Positions 38,718-49,119 are shown, numbered from the stretch's first letter. The stretch is DNA of 64,000 nucleotides from Nocardioides sp. InS609-2 (GCF_023208195.1 NZ_CP060034.1:3410001-3474000), one strand, 5' to 3'. The notes: generated from the letters alone by a model not told the origin. A program made the numbers and translations.

Positions 38718-40604
38718 ATGTCCAACAGTCCAGTCACTCCACGGTCCCTGCTCGTACCCGGCCTGGCCCTGGCACTCGCCGGCTCGCTCGCCCTCACCGC
38801 GACCCAGGCCTCGGCGCAAGACAGCGGCAAGCGCGAAGCGGCTGCGCCGCCCGCGCGCCAGCAAGCCGGGGGCCTGGCCAAGCAGGCCACGGCGACCGGC
38901 TACGGCGGCGCCGTCAGCAGCGTCGACCCGACGGCCACGCGCGTCGGCCTCAAGGTGCTCAAGCAGGGCGGCAACGCGGTCGACGCCGCGGTGGCCACGG
39001 CCGCCGCCCTCGGCGTGACCGAGCCCTACAGCGCCGGCATCGGCGGTGGCGGCTACTTCGTCTACTACAACGCCAAGAAGCAGAAGGTCTCCACCATCGA
39101 CGGACGCGAGACCGCGCCGGCGGCGATGAAGGGCGACGCGTTCATCGACAAGGCGACCGGCAAGCCCTACAACTTCACGCCCGAGCTGGTCACCAGCGGC
39201 GTCTCGGTCGGCGTGCCCGGCACCCTTGCCACCTGGGACAGGGCGATGCGCAAGTGGGGCACCCTCGACCTGGCCGGCGCCATGAAGCCCGCCAGGAAGG
39301 TCGCCCGCAAGGGCTTCCGGGTCGACGACACGTTCCGCTCGCAGACACTGGACAACAAGGTGCGTTTCGACGCGTTCACGTCCACGCGCGAGCTGTACCT
39401 GCCGGGCGGCGACGCGCCGGCCGTCGACTCGGTGTTCAAGAACAAGGCGCTCGCCCGCACCTACGCCATCATCGCCCGCAAGGGCATCAAGGCGTTCTAC
39501 AACGGCAAGCTCTCGGGCGAGATCGTGAAGGCGGTGACCGCGCCGCCGAAGACCAGCACCACCAAGCTGCCGGTGCCGGTCGGCTCCATGACGCGCGCTG
39601 ACCTCAAGAACTACAAGGCCATCCCGCAGAAGCCGAGCAAGGTGGGCTACCGCGGCTACGACGTCTACGGCATGGCGCCGTCGTCGTCGGGCGGCTCGAC
39701 GGTCGGCGAGGCACTCAACATCCTCGAGCAGTACGACGTCGGCTCCATGTCTGACGCCGACGCGCTACACCGCTACCTCGAGGCCAGTGCCCTGGCGTTC
39801 GCCGACCGCGGCAAGTACCTCGGCGACCCGAGGTTCGTCGACGTCCCGCTCGACAACCTGCTGAGCGACACCTTCGCCAAGGAGCGGGCCTGCTCGATCG
39901 ACCCGGCCAAGGCGCTCACCAAGCCGGTCGCGGCCGGTGACGTCGCGGCGTACGACGGAGTGTGCACGCCGGCTGCGGCCCAGAACGGCGCCGTCGACAC
40001 CGACACCGAGAACATCTCGACGACCAACCTGACCGTGACCGACAAGGACGGCAACGTCGTCGAGTACACCCTCACGATCGAGCAGACCGGTGGCTCGGGC
40101 ATCGTCGTACCCCACCGCGGATTCCTGCTCAACAACGAGCTGACCGACTTCTCCACGGTGTACGTCGCGGCCGACCCCAACCGCATCCAGCCCGGCAAGC
40201 GTCCGCGCTCGTCGATGTCGCCGACCATCATCCTCAAGGACCGGAAGCCGTTCCTGGCGCTCGGTTCGCCCGGTGGCTCGACGATCATCACCACGGTGCT
40301 GCAGATGATCTTCAACCGCATCGACCGCGACATGACGGTGCAGGAGGCCATCGCGGCGCCGCGTGCCACCCAGCGCAACACCGCCAACGTCACCGCCGAG
40401 CCGGCCTTCATCACGGCGTACGACGCGTTGCTCAAGCCGCTGGGTCACAAGCTGGTGCCCGCAGGGGACGCGTTCACCAGCGCCGCCGAGATCGGTGCCG
40501 CGACCGCCATCGAGTTCGGAAGGAAGGGCAAGGTCACCGCCGTGGCCGAGCCTGTACGACGTGGTGGTGGCGCCGCGGGCGTGGTCTCCAAGAGGCGCCG
40601 CTGA
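38718..40604 (+). CDS. ggt: Gamma-glutamyltransferase (secreted)
   Basis: 628 aa. Signal peptide about 1-34 (cleavage near QASAQ). Large-subunit motifs: GGNAVDAAVATAAALGVTEP and DGRETAPAAM. Autoprocessing should occur before Thr435 in ENISTTNLTVTD, where most GGTs have TTH; here the third residue is Asn437. GSPGGSTIITTVLQ is the oxyanion region. It cleaves glutathione or gamma-glutamyl peptides outside the cell. Confidence 0.9.
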   Translation: MSNSPVTPRSLLVPGLALALAGSLALTATQASAQDSGKREAAAPPARQQAGGLAKQATATGYGGAVSSVDPTATRVGLKVLKQGGNAVDAAVATAAALGVTEPYSAGIGGGGYFVYYNAKKQKVSTIDGRETAPAAMKGDAFIDKATGKPYNFTPELVTSGVSVGVPGTLATWDRAMRKWGTLDLAGAMKPARKVARKGFRVDDTFRSQTLDNKVRFDAFTSTRELYLPGGDAPAVDSVFKNKALARTYAIIARKGIKAFYNGKLSGEIVKAVTAPPKTSTTKLPVPVGSMTRADLKNYKAIPQKPSKVGYRGYDVYGMAPSSSGGSTVGEALNILEQYDVGSMSDADALHRYLEASALAFADRGKYLGDPRFVDVPLDNLLSDTFAKERACSIDPAKALTKPVAAGDVAAYDGVCTPAAAQNGAVDTDTENISTTNLTVTDKDGNVVEYTLTIEQTGGSGIVVPHRGFLLNNELTDFSTVYVAADPNRIQPGKRPRSSMSPTIILKDRKPFLALGSPGGSTIITTVLQMIFNRIDRDMTVQEAIAAPRATQRNTANVTAEPAFITAYDALLKPLGHKLVPAGDAFTSAAEIGAATAIEFGRKGKVTAVAEPVRRGGGAAGVVSKRRR

Positions 40605-40606
40605 TC

Positions 40607-40675
40607 TCGGGTAGTCCAGTCACTTCTTGTCGTTGTGCACCACCGACGACGACCGCACGTGACTGGACTACCCGA
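40607..40675 (+). terminator. Hairpin of the GGGTAGTCC family after ggt
   Basis: Perfect 17-bp arms, TCGGGTAGTCCAGTCAC (40607-40623) and its complement at 40659-40675, with a 35-nt loop. It starts three bases after the ggt stop and is followed by AGTTTT. The outer arm is shared with the copies at 1173 and 46853. Likely transcription terminator. Confidence 0.75.
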
Positions 40676-40716
40676 AGTTTTGGGGCAGCCCGCATGACTG
40701 GGGGAGGATTCGCACC

Positions 40717-43020
40717 ATGTCTCGCGGTGCGCTAGTCCGTCTCCTGCTTGTCCTCGGCCTCCTCGGCGGATGTGCGGCCCTCGCGCTGACGGTGAAGCCC
40801 AACCTGGGGCTCGACCTCCGGGGCGGCGCACAATTCGTCTTCCAGGCGACCGGCACTGAAGAAGCTCCTGCCAACGCCGAGAACGTCGACAAGACGCTCG
40901 AGGTCCTGCGCGGCCGCGTGGACGCCCTCGGCGTCGCCGAGTCGACGCTGGTCCGCCAGGGCGAGAACCGGATCCTCGTCGAGCTCCCGGGCGTCACCAA
41001 CGACGAGGAGGCGCAGCAGGCCGAGGAGCGCATCGGCCAGACGGCCCAGCTCTCGGCCCACCCGGTCATCACGAGCCTGCGGGCCGAGCCCACCGAGGAG
41101 CAGCTGGCCAAGGCCGAGGAGCAGGACCGCCAGATCCTGCCCTCCGACCAGGGCGACTTCCTCGAGATCGGTCCGACCGCCCTCGCCGGCGAGGACATCA
41201 CTGGCGCCGACGGGCTCCAGCGGGAGCAGGCCGTCGGCTACGTCGTGGTGCTCAGTTTCAGCGGTGCCGGGGGTGACGCGTGGGCCGACATAACCGGCAA
41301 GGCCGCCTGCAACCCGCTGGGCGACCCCAAGCGTCGCGTGGCCATCGTGCTCGACAAGCAGATCATCACCTCGCCCGAGGTCAACGAGGGGGTGGGCTGT
41401 GATGTCGGCATCCAGGGCGGCGGCACGGACATTACGGGCGACTTCTCCCTGACCGAGGCCCAGGACCTGGCCGCCCTCATCGAGGGCGGCGCGCTGCCCC
41501 TCGAGCTCGAGCTGATCTCGGACCGCCTGGTCGGCCCGACCCTCGGCGCCCAGGCGATCGACGCCTCGCTCGAGGCCGGCGTCCTCGGCATCATCCTGAC
41601 TGGCCTCTTCATCATCTTCGTCTACCGCCTCGTCGGCGCGATGGCCACGATGGCGCTCGCGTCGTACGCCCTGCTCGCCTACGCCATGCTGCTGGCGCTC
41701 GGCTCGACGCTGACCCTGCCGGGTCTGGCGGGCTTCGTGCTCGCCATCGGCATGGCGATCGACGCCAACGTGCTCGTCTTCGAGCGTGCGCGCGAAGAGT
41801 ACACCGCCTACCCGTCGGCCGGCCTTCGGCGCGCCCTCGCGATGGGCTTCAACAAGGCGTGGAGCGCCATCATCGACTCCAACGTCACCACCCTGCTCGC
41901 CGCCGGCCTGCTCTTCCTGCTCGGCTCCGGCCCGATCAAGGGCTTCGGCGTCACCCTGTCGATCGGTGTCGTCGCGTCGATGATCTCCGCGCTGATCATC
42001 GCCCGGGTGCTGGCGGAGATCTGCGTCGCGACCAAGTTCGTCGAGCGGCGGCCGATGCTCAGCGGTCTCGGCAACATCGGTCGCGTCCGGACCTGGCTGG
42101 ACAACAAGGAACCCGACCTGATGGGCAAGCGCAAGCTGTGGCTCGGCATCTCGGGCGCCGCGCTGGTGCTGGCCCTGACCGGCATCTTCACCCAGGGTCT
42201 CAACATGGGCGTGGAGTTCACCGGTGGGCGCCAGCTCGACTACTCCGTGAGCAAGACCATCTCGGTCGACGACGCGCGTGCGGCGATCGCCGACGCCGGC
42301 TTCCCCCAGGCGGTCGTGCAGGGCGCTGACACCGCCGACTTCACGGTGCGTACGGGCGAGATCACAAACGACGAGGTGCAGCAGATCGAGGACGCGCTCG
42401 CCGCCGTCGGTGGCGACGTGGATAAGGTCGACGACCAGACGATCGGCGCCGCCTTGGGCGACGAGCTGCGCGACAGGGCACTGATCGCGTTCGGTGTGGC
42501 GCTGCTGGTCCAGCTCATTTATCTCGCGTTCCGGTTCAAGTGGACCTTCGGGGTCTCCGCCGTGGTCGCGATGTTCCACGACGTGGTCCTGGTGGTCGGG
42601 CTGTTCGCCTGGCTGCAGAAGCCCATCGACGGCGTCTTCCTGGCCGCGGCGATGACGATCATCGGCCTGTCGATCAACGACACCGTCGTCGTGTTCGACC
42701 GCATCCGCGAGCGCTGGCACAACTCGCGCCCCGAGGACAAGTTCACCTTCCTGGCCAACAAGGCCGCGGTCGAGACGATGCCGCGGACGGTCAACACCGG
42801 CCTCGGGTCGATGTTCATCCTCGCGGCGCTTGCCATCCTCGGTGGCGACTCGCTGCGCGACTTCGCGATCGCGCTGCTCGTGGGTCTCGTCGTCGGGACC
42901 TACTCCTCGGTGTTCACCGCCACACCGCTGCTCACTTACTTCCAGGGGGAGTGGCCGATGAGCCGCGTCAAGCGGGAGAAGATGGTCCGCACCCCCGACG
43001 ACTCCGGCGCCGTGATCTGA
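40717..43020 (+). CDS. secDF: SecD-SecF fusion protein
   Basis: 767 aa. The SecD half has the N-terminal helix, NLGLDLRGGAQFVFQ and the periplasmic P1 region, then GLAGFVLAIGMAIDANVLVF. The SecF half starts near residue 450 with its own helix, FTGGRQLDYS, and the TIIGLSINDTVVVFDRIRE motif. About 12 helices in total. It uses the proton gradient to complete Sec export. Fused SecDF is less usual in Actinobacteria than separate genes. Confidence 0.93.
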   Translation: MSRGALVRLLLVLGLLGGCAALALTVKPNLGLDLRGGAQFVFQATGTEEAPANAENVDKTLEVLRGRVDALGVAESTLVRQGENRILVELPGVTNDEEAQQAEERIGQTAQLSAHPVITSLRAEPTEEQLAKAEEQDRQILPSDQGDFLEIGPTALAGEDITGADGLQREQAVGYVVVLSFSGAGGDAWADITGKAACNPLGDPKRRVAIVLDKQIITSPEVNEGVGCDVGIQGGGTDITGDFSLTEAQDLAALIEGGALPLELELISDRLVGPTLGAQAIDASLEAGVLGIILTGLFIIFVYRLVGAMATMALASYALLAYAMLLALGSTLTLPGLAGFVLAIGMAIDANVLVFERAREEYTAYPSAGLRRALAMGFNKAWSAIIDSNVTTLLAAGLLFLLGSGPIKGFGVTLSIGVVASMISALIIARVLAEICVATKFVERRPMLSGLGNIGRVRTWLDNKEPDLMGKRKLWLGISGAALVLALTGIFTQGLNMGVEFTGGRQLDYSVSKTISVDDARAAIADAGFPQAVVQGADTADFTVRTGEITNDEVQQIEDALAAVGGDVDKVDDQTIGAALGDELRDRALIAFGVALLVQLIYLAFRFKWTFGVSAVVAMFHDVVLVVGLFAWLQKPIDGVFLAAAMTIIGLSINDTVVVFDRIRERWHNSRPEDKFTFLANKAAVETMPRTVNTGLGSMFILAALAILGGDSLRDFAIALLVGLVVGTYSSVFTATPLLTYFQGEWPMSRVKREKMVRTPDDSGAVI

Positions 43021-43065
43021 GCGGTCATCTGGGATGAGCGCTGGTCATCGTCGCAGTCACCCCCG

Positions 43066-43605
43066 GTGATAACTTGTGACGAGCCAATTGCCGGTTCATT
43101 TAAGGCGCGTCATCATTTTGATCTCGGGAGACTTCATGCGTGGACGAAGTGGCTGGTTGGATTGGGCTTGACCGTGGCTTGCGGTGCGGTGACGGCGCCC
43201 TCGTCGGCAGTCGTGCCGAGAGAAGGAACGCTCGATGCTCGGATCGCAGCGCACAGTGCAGTGCCGGCGGCTAGAGCGAAAGCATCGGGCTGCTACGAAT
43301 GGCGGAGCGCCGTAGCTGGACTTGGGTCGTGGGCCACGTCCGAGCCCAACTGCGGCATGTATGGGGGGACTTGGACCTACACGTGGCAAACTCAGCCGGG
43401 AACCAACACGCGAATCTGTGTTGAAGGCCGCCGAACAGTCAGGGTCGACGGGCAATGGGTGTACCGATGGACCACCCTTGGCTGTGGGACGGGCGGCACT
43501 GCGAACGTGCAGTCGGGAACGTCCAGTGGTTTGTCGTCCCCTGCTGTCCGCGCCAAGGTTCAGCCCGGTTTCCTGGGCGGCGCATACAAGTGGAAGGCAA
43601 GCTGA
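43066..43605 (+). CDS. Exported hypothetical protein with Cys/Trp-rich domain
   Basis: 179 aa from GTG 43066. A hydrophobic segment (WLVGLGLTVACGAVTAPSSA, about 29-48) looks like a signal peptide. The mature part has four Cys and a WTYTWQTQPGTNTR segment; no family is recognised. The start is uncertain: the best ribosome site (CGGGAG, 43125-43130) precedes an ATG at 43136 in another frame, which stops after 11 codons. A small indel near the start is possible. Confidence 0.55.
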   Translation: MITCDEPIAGSFKARHHFDLGRLHAWTKWLVGLGLTVACGAVTAPSSAVVPREGTLDARIAAHSAVPAARAKASGCYEWRSAVAGLGSWATSEPNCGMYGGTWTYTWQTQPGTNTRICVEGRRTVRVDGQWVYRWTTLGCGTGGTANVQSGTSSGLSSPAVRAKVQPGFLGGAYKWKAS

Positions 43606-43814
43606 CAGAGCCGACCGGCAGAATCTCCGAATTCTGACGGATCTCAACCCCAACAAAGATTGACCGGGGTGTTGCACGGTGACGAACTGACCGGCGGCCG
43701 GCTGGTGGTCCAGTTGCCAGACCGGTCGTCGGTCGTCGGCCGTCTTGGGCAGGTCGAGAGCGCACCGCAGGGAACGATGCCCGCGTTGTCGGTGCGCGCC
43801 CGTAGGGTTCTTGA

Positions 43815-45150
43815 GTGCCTGACTCCGACGACCAACCCGAGCGCTCCACCCCCGCTGTCTCCGGGGTGCTCGCCACTGGGTGAAGGCACTCGGCGGGCAG
43901 GAGCGCGGCGGCCAGATCGAGATGGACGAGGCGGTCGCGCGGGCGCTGGGCGCCGGAAAGCATCTCCTCGTCCGGGCCGGCACCGGCAAGTCGCTGGCCT
44001 ACGTCGCCCCCAGCCTGCTCCACCACGACCGGGGTCGTGGTCGCCACGGCGACGCTGACCCTGCAGCACCAGCCCAACGAGCAGGACATCCCGCGGCTGG
44101 TCGAGGCGAGCGGCGACGAGGCCGATGCGACGTCCGCCGTGCTGTTGGGTCGGGGCAACTACGCCTGCCTGCACCGCATCCGCGAGGGCGTGACCGACGA
44201 ACAGGGTCTCCTCGACGTGCCGACGGGGTCGATGGCCGAGAAGGTGCTCGAGTTGCGGTCATGGGCTGAGAAGGAGACGAGGCCGGCGGCAGCGACGAGC
44301 GCGACAACGCTCCTCGCCACACCGACCGCGAATGGCGACAGGTGAGCGTCAACCACCGCGAGTGCCTCGGCGCGACGAAGCGCCCGGTTGCCTCTGATTG
44401 CTTCGCCGAGCGGGCGCGGGAGAAGGCGCAGCAGTCCCACCTGATCGTCACCAACCTCTCGCTGCTCGCGATCGACGCGATCGAGCGGGTGCCGATGATC
44501 CCCGGCTACGACGCGGTGGCGATCGACGAGGCGCACGAGCTCACCGCGCGGGTCACCCAGGCGGGGATCGACGAGCTGGCGGTCAACGACGTCGAGCGGG
44601 CATCCTGGCGCTCCCAGCGTGGGGTCGAGGACGAGTCGGCCCATGCGCTGAGCGAGGCCGCTGACTCCTTGGCGGAGGCGATCGAGGCCACCGCCGCAAG
44701 TGCCTGTCGGCCTACCCCAAGGACGCGCCTTCTCCGACGGCGACGCCGGCCGCACCCAGGACAAGGGCATGGTGCAGGAGGTCATCGTCAACGCCGAGCG
44801 GATGGCCGCCAACCTCGAGTGTGATGTGCTCTGGCTCAACGAGGCGCGCGTCCGCGTCCCCGCGCTGCTGCACGTCGCGCCGCTGCAGGTTGTGGGGGCC
44901 GATGCGCGACAAGCTGCTGACCGACAAGACGTTGGTGTTCACGAGCGCGACGTTGATGCTCGGTGCGATTTCAACGCGGTCGCCGCCTCGCTCGGCCTCA
45001 AGCCGACCGAGCGCGAGGCGCTGTCTCGCTCCGGCGCCGTGTCGCCGTGGCGGGGGATCCACGTCGGGTCGCCGTTCGACTACGGTCAGCAGGCAATCCT
45101 GTGCGTCGCCCGCCACCTCCCTGCCCCCGGCCGCGGCGGCCTGTGCCCAG
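43815..45150 (+). pseudogene. DinG-like helicase pseudogene
   Basis: About two-thirds of a DinG homologue in at least four frames. It starts VPDSDDQPERSTPAVSG, then QERGGQIEMDEAVARAL and a Walker A shortened to AGTGKSL. Next come VATATLTLQHQ, NYACLHRIREGV, SVNHRECLGATKRP, AIDEAHELTARVTQ and HVGSPFDYGQQAILCVARHL. One Fe-S Cys is replaced (TKR instead of TKC in the intact gene). It ends abruptly where secDF-like sequence begins near 45150. It is about 70 percent similar to the intact dinG at 47085-49073, which is on the other strand. Confidence 0.85.
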
Positions 45151-46839
45151 GGTGACCCCAACCGGATCGCGATCGTGCTCGACGGCGAGATCATCTCCTC
45201 CCCGAGCGTGAACGTGCCGTGTGGTGGCTCCATCAGGGACACCACCGACATCACCGGCTCGTTCACCCTCACCGAGGCCAAGGATCTCTCCGTCCTGATT
45301 GAGGGCGGCGCCCTGCCACTGCCCGTCGAGGTCATCGAGCAGCGCGTCGTCGGCCCGACGCTCGGCAAGGCCGCCATCGACGCTTCGTGGCAGGCGGGCT
45401 TGATCGGGCTGCTGCTGACCGGCCTCTTCATTGCCGGTGTCTACTGGTTCGTCGGCCTCCTCGCGGCGCTCGCGCTGACGTCGTACGCGCTGCTCGCCTA
45501 CGCCATGCTCGTCGGCCTCGGCTCGACCCTGACGCTGCCCGGCCTGGCCGGCTTCGTGCTCGCGATCGGTCTGGCCATCGACGCCAACGTGCTGGTCTTC
45601 GAGCGCGCCCGTGAGGAGTACGCCGCCAACCCGTCCGCCGGCCTGCGACGAGCACTGACGATCGGCTTCAACAAGGCGTGGAGCGCCATCATCGACTCCA
45701 ACGTCACCACGCTGCTTGCGGCGGCGCTGCTCTTCATCCTGGGTTCGGGTCCGATCAAGGGCTTCGGTGTCACGCTGTCGATCGGTGTGGTGGCCTCCAT
45801 GATCTCGGCGCTGGTGATCGCCCGAGTGCTCACCGAGATCGGTGTCTCCAACCGCTGGGTCGAGCAGCGACCGGGGTTCAGCGGCATCGGCTCGGTCGGC
45901 AGGGTCCGCCTCTGGCTCGAGCGCCGCGACCCCGACCTGATGTCGCGCCGTGCGCTGTGGCTGGCCGTCTCCGGTGCGGCCCTGGTGTTCGCCGTGTCGG
46001 GCATCGTCAGCCAGGGGCTCAACCTGGGTGTCGAGTTCACCGGTGGGCGGGTGCTCGAGTACTCCACCACCACGCCGATCTCCGCCGACAGGGCACGCGA
46101 GGTTGTCTCCGAGGTCGGCTACCCCGAGGCCACGGTGCAGGAGTCCGACGACGACAAGATCACCGTGCGCACGGGCCAGATCAGCGACGACGAGGCGATC
46201 AAGATCGAGACGGCGATCGGCGACGCCGCTGGCGGCGCCACCAAGGAGCGCGACGAGAAGATCGGTGCCTCACTCGGCACCGAACTGCGCGACAAGGCCC
46301 TGATCGCCCTGGGCATCGCGCTCCTCGTGCAGATGGTCTACCTGGCCTTCCGCTTCAAGTGGACCTTCGGCGTCGCGGCGGTGCTCGCGATGTTCCACGA
46401 CGTGGTCATCGTCACCGGTGTCTTCGCCTGGCTGGGCAAGCCCATCGACGGCATCTTCCTGGCCGCCGCGCTGACCATCGTCGGACTGTCGGTCAACGAC
46501 ACCGTCGTCGTCTTCGACCGGGTGCGCGAGCGCTGGCAGGGCTCCCGCCCCGAGCAGACCTTCAACCGGCTCGCCAACAAGGCCGCCGTCGAGACGATGC
46601 CGCGCACGGTCAACACCGGCCTCGGCGCGATGTTCATCCTGGCCGCGCTCGCCGTGCTCGGCGGAGACTCGCTGCGCGACTTCGCCATCGCCCTGCTGCT
46701 CGGCCTGATCATCGGCACCTACTCCTCGGTGTTCACCGCGACCCCGCTGGTGACCTACTTCCAGGAGCGCTGGCCGATGTCGCGCGCGGCGAAGGTGCCG
46801 CGCACCAGCGAGCCCCGGGACTCCGGCGCCGTCATCTGA
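45151..46839 (+). pseudogene. Second secDF, 5' end missing (fused to dinG pseudogene)
   Basis: An open frame from the SecD motif GDPNRIAIVLDGEIISSPSV through the complete SecF half to AKVPRTSEPRDSGAVI, which equals the last residues of the intact SecDF (DDSGAVI). The SecD helix 1 and P1 domain are gone; their place is taken by the dinG fragment. The surviving part is about 70 percent similar to the intact SecDF and has no internal stop. The frame continues upstream to 44821 through dinG sequence, so a chimeric product is conceivable but unlikely to work. Confidence 0.82.
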
Positions 46840-46852
46840 CGGACCGCTTCTC

Positions 46853-46918
46853 GGGGTAGTCCGGGGCAGATCGCACCTTCCGAGGCGAAATCAGGTGCGA
46901 TCTGCCCCGGACTACCCC
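46853..46918 (+). terminator. Long hairpin of the GGGTAGTCC family
   Basis: A perfect 26-bp inverted repeat: the left arm starts GGGGTAGTCCGGGGCAGATC at 46853 and the right arm occupies 46893-46918. The loop is 14 nt. It follows the truncated secDF by 13 bases and precedes a small gene by 26. The strongest of three related hairpins. Confidence 0.75.
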
Positions 46919-46944
46919 AAGGAACGCCGGCGTACGCTCGCGAC

Positions 46945-47076
46945 ATGACCTTTCTGATCATCCTGCTCGTTGTCGTGGTGGCCGCAGTGGCGTGGAAGAT
47001 GCGGGTCCCGCTGCTGGCCAAGGTGCTCGGCCAGTCCGAGGGCCGCGTCAACCGGCAGATCAACCGCAAGCGCTGA
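46945..47076 (+). CDS. Small single-pass membrane protein
   Basis: 43 aa: one helix (FLIILLVVVVAAVAW, about residues 3-17) followed by a basic tail ending RVNRQINRKR. Start ATG 46945. Eight bases separate its stop from the convergent dinG stop. Tiny membrane proteins like this are common in Actinobacteria; the function is unknown. Confidence 0.6.
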   Translation: MTFLIILLVVVVAAVAWKMRVPLLAKVLGQSEGRVNRQINRKR

Positions 47077-47084
47077 CCGACGGG

Positions 47085-49073
47085 TCAGTTGCCCGCCAGC
47101 CGTGACAGCGCCTTGCGCACGACGGCCGGGTCGGTCGTGGTCCACATCGGCGGCAGGCTCGCCTTGAGGAACCCGCCGTACCTCGCGGTCGACAGCCGAG
47201 GATCGAGTACGGCGACCACGCCACGGTCGGTGGTCGTGCGAATGAGCCGCCCGGACCCCTGCGCAAGCAGCAGCGCGGCATGGGTGGCCGCGACCTGCAT
47301 GAAGCCGTTGCCGCCCGCCTTGTCGGCGGCCCGCTGACGCGCCGACATGAGCGGGTCGTCGGGCCGCGGGAACGGGATCCGGTCGATGATCACCAGCTGG
47401 CACGTCTCGCCGGGGACGTCGAGGCCCTGCCACAGCGAGAGCGTGCCGAACAAGCAGGTGTGCGGGTCGTCGACGAACTGCCTCGCCAGCTCAGGCAGCT
47501 GAGCGTCGCCCTGGGCAAGGATCGTGAGGTGGGGGAGCCGCAGGCGCATCGCCTCGGCGGCGGCCTCGGCGGCCCGTCGTGACGAGAACAAGCCCAGCGT
47601 GCGGCCCTCGGCCGCGTCGACCAGCTCGGCGATCTCGTCGAGCTGGGCAGTGCCGAGGCCGTCGCGGCCGGGCGGCGGCAGGTGGCGGGCGACGTACAGG
47701 ATGGCCTGCTGGCCGTAGTTGAACGGCGACCCGACGTCGATGCCGCGCCAGGGCAGCACGCCGTCAGCACGCTTGATCGGCTCGTCGAGCACCCGCTCGG
47801 AAGGCTTGAGCCCGAGCGAAGTGGCGACCGCGTTGAAGTCGCCGCCGAGCATCAGGGTGGCCGAGGTGAACACGACGGTCGTGTCGGTCAGCAGCTTGTC
47901 GCGCATCGGCCCCCACACCTGGAGGGGAGCCACGTGGAGCCGGGCCGGGATGCGGTCGCGGGCCTCGTTGAGCCAGAGCACGTCGGCCTCGGCATGCTTG
48001 GCCATCCGCTCTGCGTTGACGAACACCTCCTGCACGAAGCCCTTTGCCTGGGTACGGCCGGCGTCGGAGTCACCGTCGCCCGCCGACTCCTTCGGGAAGG
48101 CCGAGACCAACGCGCGGGCGGCGTCGCGCACCAGCACCAGCGCGTCGGAGAGCTGCTCGCCCATCGTGTCGATGCGACCCGGCTCGGTGCGGGACAGTGC
48201 GTCGGCGAGCGCCTCGCCGGCGTCGGACAGGTCGTCGGCCTGCTCGCCGTCGATGTGCCGCTGGGCGCGACGCGCAGCTCGCTCGACGTCGTTGGCGGCA
48301 AGCTCGTCGGTCGCCGCCTGGGTGACCCGTCCGGTGAGCTCGTGGGCCTCGTCGATCACCACCGCGTCGTAGTCGGGGATCATCGGCACCCCCTCGATCG
48401 CGTCGATCGCGAGCAGCGAGTGGTTGGTGACGATCAGGTGCGAGCGCTGGGCCTTCTCCTTGGCGCGCTCGGCGAAGCACTCCTGGGCGAACGGGCACTT
48501 GGTGGCGCCGAGGCACTCGCGGTGGTTGACGCTGACCTGCCGCCAGACCCGGTCGGTGTGCCGGGGGGCGTTGTCGCGCTCGCCGCTACCGCCGTCCAAG
48601 CTCTGCTTCTCGGCCCACTCGCGCAGCTTGATGACCTCGCCGCCGAGCGACCCGGTGGGCAGGTCGACGAGCACGCCCTGGTCGTCGGGCACGCCTTCGC
48701 GGATGCGGTGGAGGCAGGCGTAGTTGGAGCGACCCTTCAACACGGCGTACGACGTGTCGATGGTGCCGCCGACCGCCTCGACCAGGCGGGGGAGGTCGCG
48801 CTCGACCAGCTGGTGCTGGAGGGCGAGCGTCGCGGTGGCGATCACGACCCGCTTGCCGTGCAGCAGGCTCGGCACGAGGTAGCCGAGCGACTTGCCGGTG
48901 CCGGTGCCGGCCTGGACGAGGAGGTGCTCGCCGCCCTCCATCGCGTCGGCGACGGCGTCGGCCATCTGCACCTGGCCGTCGCGCTGCTCGCCCCCGAGGG
49001 CAGTGACCGCTTCGGACAGCACCTCGTGCACCCGGCTGTGCGGGTTGCTGGGGATGTCGTCCTGATCGGTCAC
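47085..49073 (-). CDS. dinG: ATP-dependent DNA helicase DinG (XPD-like, Fe-S)
   Basis: 662 aa from GTG at 49073. Walker A QAGTGTGKSLGYLVP (about 55-69), Fe-S Cys in NYACLHR, HRECLGATKCPFAQEC, DEAH box VIDEAHEL, and C-terminal motifs SLWQGLDVPGE and QGSGRLIRTTTDRG. It unwinds DNA with R-loops or forks during repair. It lies 46 bp downstream of lexA on the same strand and may be co-transcribed with it. Confidence 0.92.
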   Translation of the reverse strand: MTDQDDIPSNPHSRVHEVLSEAVTALGGEQRDGQVQMADAVADAMEGGEHLLVQAGTGTGKSLGYLVPSLLHGKRVVIATATLALQHQLVERDLPRLVEAVGGTIDTSYAVLKGRSNYACLHRIREGVPDDQGVLVDLPTGSLGGEVIKLREWAEKQSLDGGSGERDNAPRHTDRVWRQVSVNHRECLGATKCPFAQECFAERAKEKAQRSHLIVTNHSLLAIDAIEGVPMIPDYDAVVIDEAHELTGRVTQAATDELAANDVERAARRAQRHIDGEQADDLSDAGEALADALSRTEPGRIDTMGEQLSDALVLVRDAARALVSAFPKESAGDGDSDAGRTQAKGFVQEVFVNAERMAKHAEADVLWLNEARDRIPARLHVAPLQVWGPMRDKLLTDTTVVFTSATLMLGGDFNAVATSLGLKPSERVLDEPIKRADGVLPWRGIDVGSPFNYGQQAILYVARHLPPPGRDGLGTAQLDEIAELVDAAEGRTLGLFSSRRAAEAAAEAMRLRLPHLTILAQGDAQLPELARQFVDDPHTCLFGTLSLWQGLDVPGETCQLVIIDRIPFPRPDDPLMSARQRAADKAGGNGFMQVAATHAALLLAQGSGRLIRTTTDRGVVAVLDPRLSTARYGGFLKASLPPMWTTTDPAVVRKALSRLAGN

Positions 49074-49119
49074 CCGGGCACCTTATGTGCAGGCGCCGAC
49101 AGTGACCGACCCACCGCGG

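Noticed and set aside
44821..45150. N-terminal extension of the second SecDF
   Set aside because: The frame is open but reads decayed dinG in the wrong frame; it is not SecD sequence.
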